A DNA stretch of 64,000 nt, taken from NCBI RefSeq assembly GCF_023369555.1, contig NZ_JACJVC010000004.1, positions 62,001-126,000 of the forward strand, written 5' to 3'. Source of the DNA: Actinomyces sp. AC-20-1. GTDB taxonomy: Bacteria > Actinomycetota > Actinomycetes > Actinomycetales > Actinomycetaceae. Below are positions 56,223-64,000 of the stretch, one piece after another. The translations under genes were made by a program, and so were the position numbers. Positions within the stretch are counted from its first letter, which is position 1; every line of letters begins with the position of its first letter. The notes under the pieces are model-generated. The model worked only from the letters and a program-made list of their open reading frames with translations, was not told the origin of the DNA and did no database searches.

Positions 56223-57239
56223 GTGACCGAGCGCTTCGAGGGCCGTGAGCCCGCCCCCATCCCCTCGCACCAGTCCCGGCCCGGCCCGGCCGACGACATC
56301 ATGCTCGCCACCGGCAGACCGCGCGAGGAGCCGCGCCCGCGCACCGCGGCCGAGCACGTCGAGGCCGCCAGGGCCAAGCAGGAGCGCATCCGGCGTCAGC
56401 CGGGGCGCAAGGCATGGGTCCCCAACCAGCACGGCGCCTGGTCGATGCTGGCCCTGCCCCCGGTGGTCGGCTGGGTGGTCGGCGGCTTCTCCTGGGTCAA
56501 CCTCCTGCTCATACCCGCCTGGTGGGGCGCCTACCTCACGTACTGGGCCTGGTCGCAGTGGCTGCGCACCCGCTCGCCACGACGCCGTCGGCTCATCCTG
56601 GCGCCGCTGCTGGTGTACACGTGCCTCACGGGGCTGCTCGGGCTCACCACCCTGGCGGCGACCCCCTACCTCGTCGGCTGGGCGCTGCCGCTCGCGCCGC
56701 TGTTCGCCGTCGCCCTGTGGGAGGTGTGGCAGGGCCGCGAGCGCTCACTGCTGTCCGGCCTGTCGACGACGGCGGCCGCCTCCCTCATGGCGGCGGTGAC
56801 CTACCACCTGGCGGTCGGCGGCGCCGGCGGCCTGCTGGGGCTCACACCGGTGCCGGGCCTGCCGGGGGCGAGCCCGAACGGCGAGCTGACCGGCTGGCCG
56901 TGGATGTGGCTGGTGACCGGGCTGACAGCCGCCTACTTCTGCGGGACGGTGCCCTACATCAAGTCGATGATCCGCGAGCGCTTCAACAACCGCCTCCTGG
57001 CGGGGACGGTCGCGTGGCACGCGGTGGTCGCGCTGGCGACGGTGTGGGCGGCGTCGGGCGGGTACCTGCCCTGGGCGCACGCGCTGCTGTGGGTGGCGCT
57101 GGCGGTGCGCTCCCTCGTCCTGCCGCGCACGCAGTGGCGGCTCGTGCGTGAGCGCCACCGCGGCCTGCGCCCGGGGACGATGGGGGTCGTCGAGATGGTC
57201 TTCTGCGTCCTGCTCCTGCTCACCGTCGCCTCCTGGTAG
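56223..57239 (+). CDS. YwiC-like family membrane protein
   Basis: 338 residues. A 60-residue polar N-terminus precedes the family signature WVPNQHGAWSMLALPPVVGW, then about eight membrane segments, with PYIKSMIRERFN in a cytoplasmic loop. This is the YwiC-like pattern; the family is related to prenyltransferase-like membrane proteins and has no proven role. TAGCCT at 56211-56216 is 6 bases before GTG 56223. Confidence 0.88.
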   Translation: MTERFEGREPAPIPSHQSRPGPADDIMLATGRPREEPRPRTAAEHVEAARAKQERIRRQPGRKAWVPNQHGAWSMLALPPVVGWVVGGFSWVNLLLIPAWWGAYLTYWAWSQWLRTRSPRRRRLILAPLLVYTCLTGLLGLTTLAATPYLVGWALPLAPLFAVALWEVWQGRERSLLSGLSTTAAASLMAAVTYHLAVGGAGGLLGLTPVPGLPGASPNGELTGWPWMWLVTGLTAAYFCGTVPYIKSMIRERFNNRLLAGTVAWHAVVALATVWAASGGYLPWAHALLWVALAVRSLVLPRTQWRLVRERHRGLRPGTMGVVEMVFCVLLLLTVASW

Positions 57240-57283
57240 GCCGGGACAGCTCGGACCGACAACCTGCCTGCCGGGCCGGCCGC

Positions 57284-58354
57284 TCAGGCGCGCGAGCGCC
57301 AGGAGGCCAGGGCGCCCAGCACGCGGTCGTTCTCCTCGGGCGTGCCGACGCTCACGCGCACGCCCTCCCCCGCGAAGGGGCGCACGAGGATCCCGGCCTC
57401 GGCGCAGTGCCGGGCCAGCGCCGTCGTGTCCCGGCCGACGGCGAGCCAGTAGAAGCTGCCCTGCACGTCGGGAAGGTCCCACCCGCTGCCGCGCAGCGCC
57501 GCCACCACCCGGTCGCGCTCGGCGGCGACGAGGCCGGCCCGGCGGGCCGTCTCGGCCAGGGCCTGCGGCTTGAGGGCGGCGAGCGCGGCGGCCTGGGCGG
57601 GCAGGCTGACGCCGAAGGGGGTCGCGACGGAGCGGACGGCACCCATGAGCCGGCTGTCGCCCATGAGGTAGCCCACGCGCATGCCGGCCAGGGCGTGCGC
57701 CTTGGAGAAGGTGCGTGAGACGACGAGGTTGGGGTGAGCGGCCAGCAGGGCGGTGGCGTCGCCGACGGCGGGGTCGGTGACGAAGTCGAGGTAGGCCTCG
57801 TCCACCATGACAACCACGTCCTGGCTCACGCGCTCGAGCAGGTCGCCGAGCTCGGCGGCGCTCAGGGCCGTCGAGGTCGGGTTGTTGGGGGTGCACACCA
57901 TGAGCAGGCGCGTGCGCGGGGTGAGAGCGCCGACGAGGGCGTCGACGTCCTGGCGCGCACCGGCGGTGAGCGGGACCGTGACGGCGCGGGCGCCGGCGAC
58001 GGCGACGCAGATCGGGTAGGCCTCGAAGGAGCGCCACGGCATGACGACGTCGTCGCCGTCGTCGCAGACCGTGTCGAGCAGGTGCTGGATGAGCGCGGTG
58101 GAGCCGTTGCCGACGGCGATGGCCTCCGCGCTGAGGCCGTGGCGCGCGGCGAGGGCGGCGCGCAGGGCGTCGCCGGTCATCTCCGGGTAGCGGTGGGCTG
58201 AGCGGGCCGCGGTGGTCGCCGCCTCGAGGACGCTGTCCTGGACGGGGTAGGGCATCTCGTTGGAGGAGAGCTTGGCGACGTCGGCGCGGGCGGGCCGCGC
58301 CCCGGGGACGTAGGCGGGCAGGGTGGTGACGGCCGGACGGATGTGTGCGCTCAT
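57284..58354 (-). CDS. HisC/Pat-type aminotransferase
   Basis: 356-residue fold-type I PLP aminotransferase of the histidinol-phosphate family. LSSNEMPYPVQDSVLEA, AVGNGSTALIQHLLDT, VCTPNNPTSTALS, VMVDEAYLDFV, SRTFSKAHALAGMRVGYLMG (PLP lysine in FSKAHALAGMR) and VSVGTPEENDRVLGAL. It stands alone, without his genes, so an aromatic aminotransferase (Pat, converting phenylpyruvate to Phe) is as likely as HisC. ATG 58354 is chosen over the frame extension to 58411. Confidence 0.85.
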   Translation of the reverse strand: MSAHIRPAVTTLPAYVPGARPARADVAKLSSNEMPYPVQDSVLEAATTAARSAHRYPEMTGDALRAALAARHGLSAEAIAVGNGSTALIQHLLDTVCDDGDDVVMPWRSFEAYPICVAVAGARAVTVPLTAGARQDVDALVGALTPRTRLLMVCTPNNPTSTALSAAELGDLLERVSQDVVVMVDEAYLDFVTDPAVGDATALLAAHPNLVVSRTFSKAHALAGMRVGYLMGDSRLMGAVRSVATPFGVSLPAQAAALAALKPQALAETARRAGLVAAERDRVVAALRGSGWDLPDVQGSFYWLAVGRDTTALARHCAEAGILVRPFAGEGVRVSVGTPEENDRVLGALASWRSRA

Positions 58355-58460
58355 GCGGGCATCCTCGCACCGCCGTGCGCGGCGTCGGGGCGGGCGGCGG
58401 TGGCCGACCACCTGCTGGACGCCTCGCCGCCCGGCCGCCCCGGGGTGGGCGGGCGTCCCT

Positions 58461-60533
58461 TCACCACCGGCTCGCCGACCCGCTTCCCGTGCCGCTGACC
58501 TCGGGCTCGAGCCTCGGGCGGACGGTGGACAGGCCGGGGAAGACGGTGCCGGCCGCGCCCACCGGGTACCCGGTGAGGCTGCCGTTGTCCGCGGCCCCGT
58601 CCGTGCCGGCCCGTGCCACCTGCTCCCACGGGGTGACGCCCGTGCTCCGCTCGACGTCGAAGACGTACTCAGTGGTGACGGCCCCCTCCTCCCCGGCCCC
58701 GGTGACGGCGGCGAGCCCGGCGGTGAAGGAGTCGAGGGCCGGCTCCGGGCCCATGTGCTCGACCGCCTGCGCGTAGTGCTCGGTGCCGTGGGGGTAGCCG
58801 TCGATGCCGGCCCCGGTGGTGTCGATGAGGACGGTGGTGCGCGTGGTGCTCGTGGTGGTGGGGGCGGCGTCCAGGGCGGGCACGACGTCGGCCGTGTCCT
58901 CCAGGTGGAGGACGGTGACGCTGTCGGGGACCGCCGCCCCGGCGACGGGGCCTCCGGCGGTGAGCAGGTGGGTGATGCGGAAGCGCTCGGCGACGGCGGG
59001 GTCGGCGGCGACGTTGGAGGCGGTGATAGCGCCCTGGCTGTGGCCGTAGACGCCGACGGCGTCGCCCTCCTGGATGCCGGCGGCCCGCATGGCGGTGACG
59101 ACGGCGCTCTCCATGTCGGTGGGCTGCCCGGCCACGGCCTCGAGGTTGGTGAGCAGGTCCTGCGGGTTGGAGCCGCCCAGGCCCCAGTCGGTGGTGCCGG
59201 GCACGACGACGAGCCAGGAGGTGGTCCCGTCCGCGTGGTCGGTGCGCAGGACGGAGATGACGCCGGTGGAGGTGTCCGTGTCCGCGTGCTTGAGCCCGGC
59301 GCTGTAGCGGATGACGTCGGCGGCGGTGGCGGGCGACCTCACGCACCTTCCCGTGGCGGCAGCACCGGCGGGGACGGCGGTGCCCAGGGCGAAGGGGTCG
59401 ACGGTGGCGGTGGGGACGGTGACGGGGCTCCCGCCGTGCGGGGTGACGACGACGCCGGTGCGCTCGCCGTGCCGGCGCGCCCCGGAGGCGGCTGCGACGA
59501 CGGCGAGGTAGGCGGCGACCCGTTGCATCGGTGTGAGGCTGGAGGTGGCGACGCGGCGCGAGCCGACCTGGACGGTCTCGGGCAGGCGCTCGGTGACGGC
59601 GGGGTCGAGGCGGCGGGCGGCGTCGGCGAGGTAGGTCTCCACGGCGGCGGACTCGGTGCCGGTGCCGGCCTGCTGGACCCAGCGGCTCGCGGTGACGATG
59701 AGCATGAGGTCCTGGACGGCCCAGGGGGCCAGGGCCGTGTCCTTGAGGAGGGTCGCGACCTGGAGGAGGTCGGCGTCGGGGTCGTCGAGGTAGGCGCCGT
59801 TGGCGCTGAGCAGGCGGATGGCCTCGAGGACCCCGAGCCCGAGCAGGGCGGCGGTCGGGGAGGAGGTGTAGGTCTGCACGTCGGTGCTCAGGGCGGGCAG
59901 GGAGCCGGTGGCCCAGCGGGCCCGGGCGGCCGACTCGGCGCCCGAGTAGACCTCGGCGGCCGCGCTCACCGCCGCCGCGAGGTCGTGCAGGGCTCCGGCG
60001 GTGACGGCGAGGGAGCCGGGGCCGTCCGCCAGGGCCTCGAGGGCCGTGACGGCGTGGCGCTGGCGGAGCATGTGGGAGACGTCGGCGCTCGTGCGCGGCC
60101 ACGAGGGCTGGGGAAGGCCGTCGTCCTGGTCCCAGGCCCAGCCGCCGGTCGTGCCGGTGGGCAGTGGGCGGGACCCGCTCATCACCACCGGGGAGCCGAC
60201 CCACATGTCGGCCCACCCAGTCGGGTCCTCCACGACGAGCGGCAGGACGGCGTCCTCGACCTCGGTGACGGCCTGGAGCACGTCCAGGCGGGCCTGGTCG
60301 AGCCGGTCGCCCGCGGTGGTGAGGGCGAGGGCGAGCCGGTCGAGGTCCGTGGTGTCGACGGTGCAGGTGCCGCCGACGACGAGTGCGGTGACGGTGCCGG
60401 CACCGGCGCTCCACCGGGTCTCGTAGGGCTGCTCGAGGGTGCTCACGGTGCCGACCCCGGAGGGCCACCGGGTCTCGTAGGGCTGCTCGAGGTCGGGGGC
60501 GGGTGGGTCGGCCCGGGCGCCGTCGGTGCTCAC
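58461..60533 (-). CDS. Large alpha/beta-hydrolase protein coupled to a WXG-like gene
   Basis: 690 residues. The N-terminal 50 residues include an 18-residue tandem repeat (EQPYETRW...GTV twice; DNA period 54 bp at 60411-60492). A helical region follows (about 60-370), then an alpha/beta-hydrolase domain with VVVPGTTDWGLGGSNPQDLLTN, GVYGHSQGAITASNVAAD (nucleophile Ser in GHSQG), a late Asp and GYPHGTEHYAQAV (candidate His). GTG 60533 overlaps the stop of the small upstream gene. No signal peptide is seen; export with its WXG-like partner by a type VII system is a possibility only. The ORF extending to 61577 is an artefact. Confidence 0.75.
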   Translation of the reverse strand: MSTDGARADPPAPDLEQPYETRWPSGVGTVSTLEQPYETRWSAGAGTVTALVVGGTCTVDTTDLDRLALALTTAGDRLDQARLDVLQAVTEVEDAVLPLVVEDPTGWADMWVGSPVVMSGSRPLPTGTTGGWAWDQDDGLPQPSWPRTSADVSHMLRQRHAVTALEALADGPGSLAVTAGALHDLAAAVSAAAEVYSGAESAARARWATGSLPALSTDVQTYTSSPTAALLGLGVLEAIRLLSANGAYLDDPDADLLQVATLLKDTALAPWAVQDLMLIVTASRWVQQAGTGTESAAVETYLADAARRLDPAVTERLPETVQVGSRRVATSSLTPMQRVAAYLAVVAAASGARRHGERTGVVVTPHGGSPVTVPTATVDPFALGTAVPAGAAATGRCVRSPATAADVIRYSAGLKHADTDTSTGVISVLRTDHADGTTSWLVVVPGTTDWGLGGSNPQDLLTNLEAVAGQPTDMESAVVTAMRAAGIQEGDAVGVYGHSQGAITASNVAADPAVAERFRITHLLTAGGPVAGAAVPDSVTVLHLEDTADVVPALDAAPTTTSTTRTTVLIDTTGAGIDGYPHGTEHYAQAVEHMGPEPALDSFTAGLAAVTGAGEEGAVTTEYVFDVERSTGVTPWEQVARAGTDGAADNGSLTGYPVGAAGTVFPGLSTVRPRLEPEVSGTGSGSASRW

Positions 60534-60760
60534 GGCGCGCCCCAGCAGGCGAGCGGGTCCGCGCAGGAGACGGCGGCGACGGCGCCGGCGGCCTCGTCCA
60601 GGAGCGGTCCGACGGCGACGAGGAGGGCGCGGGCCTCGTCGAGCTCGCGCTGGCAGGCCTCGGAGGCGCCACCGGTCCAGGTGTCCGGGACGAGGGCGGG
60701 GACGAGGGCGACGGCCTGCTCGAGGCCGGTGCGCGCCGCCCCGAGGTGGAGCGAGTTCAT
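60530..60760 (-). CDS. WXG100-like small helical protein
   Basis: 76 residues, helical, with W-T-G in LVPDTWTGGASEACQRELDEARALL, where WXG100/ESAT-6-like proteins have their turn. Shorter than the usual 95-100 residues. TACCGT lies 7 bases before the ATG (60768-60773, minus strand), and the stop overlaps the start of the 690-residue hydrolase gene. Coupling of a WXG-like helper with a large effector is typical of type VII secretion substrates; no secretion-machinery gene is in the window. Confidence 0.55.
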   Translation of the reverse strand: MNSLHLGAARTGLEQAVALVPALVPDTWTGGASEACQRELDEARALLVAVGPLLDEAAGAVAAVSCADPLACWGAP

Positions 60761-60865
60761 GCCGGTGACGGTAGGCGGCGGCCCGGTGCGTGGGCGAGGG
60801 CGGTCGGCGGGCCTGTGGACAGAGGACCCGCCGGGGTGTCGCGAGTGGGGCCTGTGGTGCCCGGG

Positions 60866-61531
60866 CTACCGGGCTGGGCCGAGGTCGCGGCGCCGGCCAG
60901 CCCGCAGGGCGAGCAGCCCCGCCAGGTCGGAGACGACGACGAGCCCGAGCACCAGCCACCACAGGCCCTGCCCGAGGGCGAGCACGGCCGCGCCGGCGAG
61001 CAGCACGAGCAGCGCGGCGGCGCCGGCACCGCCGACCCACCCCCGGTGCTGCTGCGGGAGCAGCTCGTCGACGAGCACGCCCACCGCCCCGACGGCGATG
61101 AGCACGCCGGCGAGCAGGGCCGCACCGGAGAGGGCGGCGTCGATCCCGCACAGGGCCGCCGCGGCGAGCACCACGAGGCCGAGCGCGGTGCCCACGATGT
61201 CGAGGACGACCAGCGCCGCGAGCGTGCGCCCGCCGGGGCGTAGGGGCACCGCGCTCCCGCCGGGCGGCGTCGGGGCGCTCCGGCGGCGCAGGCGGCCGGT
61301 GAGCAGTCCCGCGAGCAGGAGACCGGCGGCGTCGAAGACGGCGAGGAGACCGGTGGCGAGCGCGGTCGGCCCGGTGCTCACGCACGCGGCGCAGACGGTG
61401 GCGAGCACGACGGCGACCGCTGCCCACCGGCAGGCGCGCAGGTGGCCACGGGCGAGGTCGGCGACGGGGACGAGGTCGTTGACCCAGGCGGGGACCTCGA
61501 CGTCGTCGGGGGCGGTGGGCTCGTCGCTCAT
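60866..61531 (-). CDS. Hypothetical polytopic membrane protein
   Basis: 221 residues, about six hydrophobic segments of Ala/Leu/Val, with short charged loops (LTGRLRRRSAPTPPGG, VDELLPQQHRG) and a basic C-terminus. No family recognised. ATG 61531 is chosen because GACAAT is 7 bases upstream on the minus strand (61539-61544). It precedes the WXG-like gene on the same strand by about 105 bp and could belong to the same unit. Confidence 0.65.
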   Translation of the reverse strand: MSDEPTAPDDVEVPAWVNDLVPVADLARGHLRACRWAAVAVVLATVCAACVSTGPTALATGLLAVFDAAGLLLAGLLTGRLRRRSAPTPPGGSAVPLRPGGRTLAALVVLDIVGTALGLVVLAAAALCGIDAALSGAALLAGVLIAVGAVGVLVDELLPQQHRGWVGGAGAAALLVLLAGAAVLALGQGLWWLVLGLVVVSDLAGLLALRAGRRRDLGPAR

Positions 61532-61679
61532 GGGCCGCATTGTCACCCACTGCCGCCGTCGAGGACTGAGCTCTCACGCCGACACCTGACCTCCCCGCGC
61601 AGGTCTCAGCGTGAGGGCTCAGGTCTCAGCGAGTCACAGGCCACAGCCACCCCGCGCGCCCCGTGGGAGGATCGGGCAC

Positions 61680-62063
61680 ATGGACCTCATCGCACGCACC
61701 ATCGGCAACGCCGCCGGCCTGTGGCTGGCCGCCTCGCTCCTGAGCGGCATCTGGATCACGGGCGGCTCCTCGACCACGGACACCGTCCTCATCTACCTGC
61801 TCGTCGGGCTCGTCCTCGCGCTGGTCAACTCCGTCGTCAAGCCCGTCGCCAAGGTGATCGCCTTCCCCCTGTACGTCCTCACCTTCGGGCTCTTCGCCCT
61901 CGTCGTCAACGGGGCGATGCTCATGCTCACCTCCGCGATCAGCCAGACCACCAGTGCCGGGCTCGTCGTGTCCTCCTTCGGCACCGCGGTGCTCGGCTCG
62001 CTCATCGTGTCGGTCATCTCGGCCGTCGTCGTCGGCCTCATCGGCCCCCGGCAGAAGGACTAG
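61680..62063 (+). CDS. Phage holin family 4-type membrane protein
   Basis: 127 residues with four membrane segments: RTIGNAAGLWLAASLLSGIWI, VLIYLLVGLVLALVNSVVKPVAKVIAFPLYVLTFGLFALVVNGAMLMLTSAI and VVSSFGTAVLGSLIVSVISAVVVGLIG. This matches the widespread YvlD/phage holin family 4 set, which in chromosomes is not tied to lysis. It stands alone, with no phage genes nearby. Confidence 0.88.
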   Translation: MDLIARTIGNAAGLWLAASLLSGIWITGGSSTTDTVLIYLLVGLVLALVNSVVKPVAKVIAFPLYVLTFGLFALVVNGAMLMLTSAISQTTSAGLVVSSFGTAVLGSLIVSVISAVVVGLIGPRQKD

Positions 62064-62075
62064 TGGCCGGGCCCC

Positions 62076-62705
62076 TCAGGACAGGCGGCGCCAGCAGACG
62101 ACCCCGTCGGACCGGCGCCCCGCCTCGCCGTCGGGACCGGTGACGTCCCGCCAGCGCTCCGCACAGGTCTCGACCTCCCACGCGCCCTCGGGCAGGCGGG
62201 CCAGGACGTCCGCCGCCAGGACCTCGGGCCGGAAGGAGCGCGAGTGGTGGCGGTGCCACGGCGGGTTGACGCAGTGCACGGCCGTGAGCAGGCGCCCACG
62301 GGCGACCACGCGCGCGGCCGCCTGCACGAGCACGTCCTCGAGGAGGATCGAGCCCTCGCTCGGTCCCCCGTGCACGAAGAAGGAGGTCACCAGCTCGAAG
62401 GGGCCCGCTGGGAGCGGCTCGGCGGCGAGGTCGACGACGGCGCCCTCGACGCCCGTCAGGCCCCGCTCGGCGGACCTCGAGCGCAGGCGCGCGACCGCCG
62501 TCGGGGAGACGTCAACTCCCATGGCCCGCCAGCCGCGCGAGGCGAGCCAGAGGACGTCGTCGCCCTCGCCGCAGCCGAGGTCGAGGCTGTGGCCGGGCCG
62601 CCAGCCGGCGGCGAGGTCGGTGAGGTGCTCGTTCGGCTCCCCGGACCACAGCCGCCCGACGGAGGCGTAACGCTCCTCCCACCTGTCCTGCCACTCGCTG
62701 CTCAT
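62076..62705 (-). CDS. Class I SAM-dependent methyltransferase
   Basis: 209 residues. HSLDLGCGEGDDVLWLASRGWRAMGVDVSPTAVARLR forms the SAM pocket (motif I GCGEGDD, acidic loop VDVS), followed by FELVTSFFVHGGPSEGSILLEDVLVQAAARVVARGRLLTAVHC. The N-terminal WQDRWEERYASVGRLWSGEPNEHL is seen in tellurite-resistance/thiopurine-type methyltransferases (TehB-like). Substrate unknown. TACCCT at 62712-62717 (minus strand) is 6 bases before the ATG. Confidence 0.88.
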   Translation of the reverse strand: MSSEWQDRWEERYASVGRLWSGEPNEHLTDLAAGWRPGHSLDLGCGEGDDVLWLASRGWRAMGVDVSPTAVARLRSRSAERGLTGVEGAVVDLAAEPLPAGPFELVTSFFVHGGPSEGSILLEDVLVQAAARVVARGRLLTAVHCVNPPWHRHHSRSFRPEVLAADVLARLPEGAWEVETCAERWRDVTGPDGEAGRRSDGVVCWRRLS

Positions 62706-62745
62706 GGGCCGAGGGTAGCGGCTCGCCGGCACCCCACCCCCACCA

Positions 62746-62763
62746 AGTAAGGTTACCCTTACT
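62746..62763. promoter_or_regulatory. Iron-box-like palindrome between the methyltransferase and purB
   Basis: AGTAAGGTTACCCTTACT is an 18-bp inverted repeat with mismatches only around the centre. It resembles the TTAGG...CCTAA class of DtxR/IdeR boxes but is not a strong match. It lies in the divergent gap, about 29 bp behind the methyltransferase -10 and 41 bp before the purB -10. Confidence 0.35.
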
Positions 62764-62816
62764 ACACGAGGAGGGCGGCTGGGCGCCTGACGACCGCGCC
62801 TGGCAGAATCCTCCTC

Positions 62817-64000
62817 ATGGTCGACCTCTCCACCGTGAACCCTCCCATCGCCCTCGGGCCCCTGGACGGCCGCTACCGCGCCGTCGCCGCGCCCCTGGCG
62901 AACCACCTGTCCGAGGCGGCCCTCAACCGGGCCCGGCTGAGGGTGGAGGTCGAGTGGCTCATCCACCTCACCGACAACCGCGTCCTTCCCGGCGCCCCGG
63001 TCCTGACGCAGGAGGACAAGACCTACCTGCGCGACGTCGTCGACGGCTTCGGCGCCGAGGACATCGCCGAGCTCGCCGAGATCGAGGCGGTCACCCGCCA
63101 CGACGTCAAGGCGGTGGAGTACCTGCTCAAGCGGCGCCTGGACGCCGCGCCCGCCGGCAGCGTCCTGCCCACCGTGCACGAGATCGTCCACATCTTCTGC
63201 ACGAGCGAGGACGTCAACAACCTGTCCTACGCGCTCACGGTGCGCGACGCCGTCGAGCAGGTGTGGCTGCCCGCCGCCCGCGGGCTCGTCGAGGACCTCA
63301 CCGCACTGGCCCGGGACAACTCCGACGCCGCCATGCTCAGCCGCACCCACGGGCAGGCCGCCACGCCCTCGACCCTCGGCAAGGAGATGGCGGTCCTCGC
63401 CTGGCGCCTGTCGCGCCAGGTGGCTCGGGTCGAGCGCACCGAGTACCTGGGCAAGATCAACGGCGCGACCGGCACCTACGGGGCGCACGTCGTCTCCGTG
63501 CCCGGGGCCGACTGGGAGCGGGTGGCCCGCGGCTTCGTCGAGGGCCTGGGCCTGACCTGGAACCCGCTCACCACCCAGATCGAGTCGCACGACTGGCAGG
63601 CCGAGCTGTACTCCGACGTCGCCCGCTTCAACCGCGTCGCCCACAACCTCGCCACGGACGTGTGGACGTACATCTCGCTGGGCTACTTCCACCAGCGCCT
63701 CGCTGCGCAGGGCTCCACCGGCTCCTCGACGATGCCGCACAAGGTCAACCCCATCCGCTTCGAGAACGGCGAGGCGAATCTCGAGATCTCCTGCGCCCTG
63801 CTGGACACGCTGGCCGCCACGCTCGTGACCTCGCGGCTGCAGCGCGACCTCACGGACTCCACCACCCAGCGCAACATCGGTGTCGCCTTCGGCCACTCCC
63901 TGCTGGCGCTGGACAACATCCGTCACGGCCTGGCCGGTCTCGACGTCGACCGCGCCCGTCTGCTGGAGGACCTGGACGCGACGTGGGAGGTGCTGGGCGA
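62817..64000 (+). CDS. purB: Adenylosuccinate lyase (runs off the right edge)
   Basis: 394 residues visible of roughly 470. PurB cleaves SAICAR and adenylosuccinate in purine synthesis. Visible: NPPIALGPLDGRYR, HDVKAVEYLLKR, HIFCTSEDVNNLSYAL, MLSRTHGQAATPSTLGKEMAV (catalytic His) and the fumarase-family signature GSTGSSTMPHKVNPIRFENGEANL with the flexible catalytic loop. The form is the ASADH-like E. coli type. CAGAAT at 62804-62809 is 7 bases before the ATG. With GuaB1 in this window it is part of purine nucleotide balance. Confidence 0.96.
   Translation, partial: MVDLSTVNPPIALGPLDGRYRAVAAPLANHLSEAALNRARLRVEVEWLIHLTDNRVLPGAPVLTQEDKTYLRDVVDGFGAEDIAELAEIEAVTRHDVKAVEYLLKRRLDAAPAGSVLPTVHEIVHIFCTSEDVNNLSYALTVRDAVEQVWLPAARGLVEDLTALARDNSDAAMLSRTHGQAATPSTLGKEMAVLAWRLSRQVARVERTEYLGKINGATGTYGAHVVSVPGADWERVARGFVEGLGLTWNPLTTQIESHDWQAELYSDVARFNRVAHNLATDVWTYISLGYFHQRLAAQGSTGSSTMPHKVNPIRFENGEANLEISCALLDTLAATLVTSRLQRDLTDSTTQRNIGVAFGHSLLALDNIRHGLAGLDVDRARLLEDLDATWEVLG

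Noticed and set aside
58461-61577. A single 1,038-residue protein spanning the hydrolase, WXG-like and membrane genes
   Set aside because: Upstream of 60533 the frame is Arg/Pro-rich noise opposite to clear reading frames of two other genes, and GTG 60533 overlaps a real stop codon.
61680-62063. Prophage suggested by the holin-family gene
   Set aside because: The family is widespread in chromosomes, and no phage structural, lysin or integrase genes are nearby.

Overview
The window is very GC-rich, densely coded actinobacterial DNA. The mix of families (a cytoplasmic pullulanase, GuaB1, DUF5926, DUF5129, DUF5692, YwiC-like and AGE-family proteins) and the codon use point to Actinomyces or a close relative (Actinomycetaceae); this is inferred from gene content, not from a marker search. 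Many genes carry a TANNNT-like -10 hexamer 5 to 7 bases before ATG or GTG with no ribosome binding site, so leaderless transcription appears common here.

Layout. 1-6100: divergent Lhr-type helicase (runs off the left edge) and a short UvrA paralogue that lacks the UvrB-binding insert. 6093-7147: an MNT/HEPN toxin-antitoxin pair enclosed by two near-identical palindromic direct repeats. 7190-14528: rarA, a pullulanase-type debranching enzyme, a methionine/cysteine PLP enzyme behind a leaderless leader peptide with MRMR at its end, and guaB1. 14665-16025: tRNA-Arg(ACG), a small HTH protein, a gene remnant, tRNA-Ser(GCT) and tRNA-Ser(TGA). 16082-21530: a leftward serS - HAD phosphatase - sugar-binding lipoprotein - AGE epimerase cluster. 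21785-31744: oxyR, a lipid-kinase family protein, pheA, a large membrane protein, a glycosyltransferase, an acetyltransferase, a DUF5692 protein and a MATE exporter. 31851-36192: a five-gene operon (DUF4418, DUF6273 lipoprotein, two FtsX-type permeases, ATPase) behind a promoter overlapped by a DtxR/IdeR-like box, resembling the ABC part of iron-uptake loci.

36355-44354 is an accessory island. It holds two copies of a structured 260-bp element, two arrays of a TCACT-N6/7-AGTGA operator repeated every 21-22 bp, an AlbA-domain ATP-binding regulator whose own -10 lies in the first operator, a restriction enzyme candidate, a C5-cytosine methyltransferase, a Vsr nuclease, and an ISL3-type element whose transposase has an in-frame amber codon. 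One operator array has no gene beside it and looks like what is left of a deleted second copy of the regulator cassette. After an SMP-30 family gene, a DUF262 protein and a HipA-like kinase are translationally coupled, possibly a second defence or toxin-antitoxin unit.

48289-64000 returns to housekeeping and conserved genes: CsbD, DUF5926, DUF5129, RidA, phosphoglucomutase, a PQQ/BamB-like membrane gene broken by an in-frame TGA, a YwiC-like protein, a HisC-type aminotransferase, a WXG-like small protein coupled to a large alpha/beta hydrolase, a holin-family membrane protein, a methyltransferase and purB (runs off the right edge).
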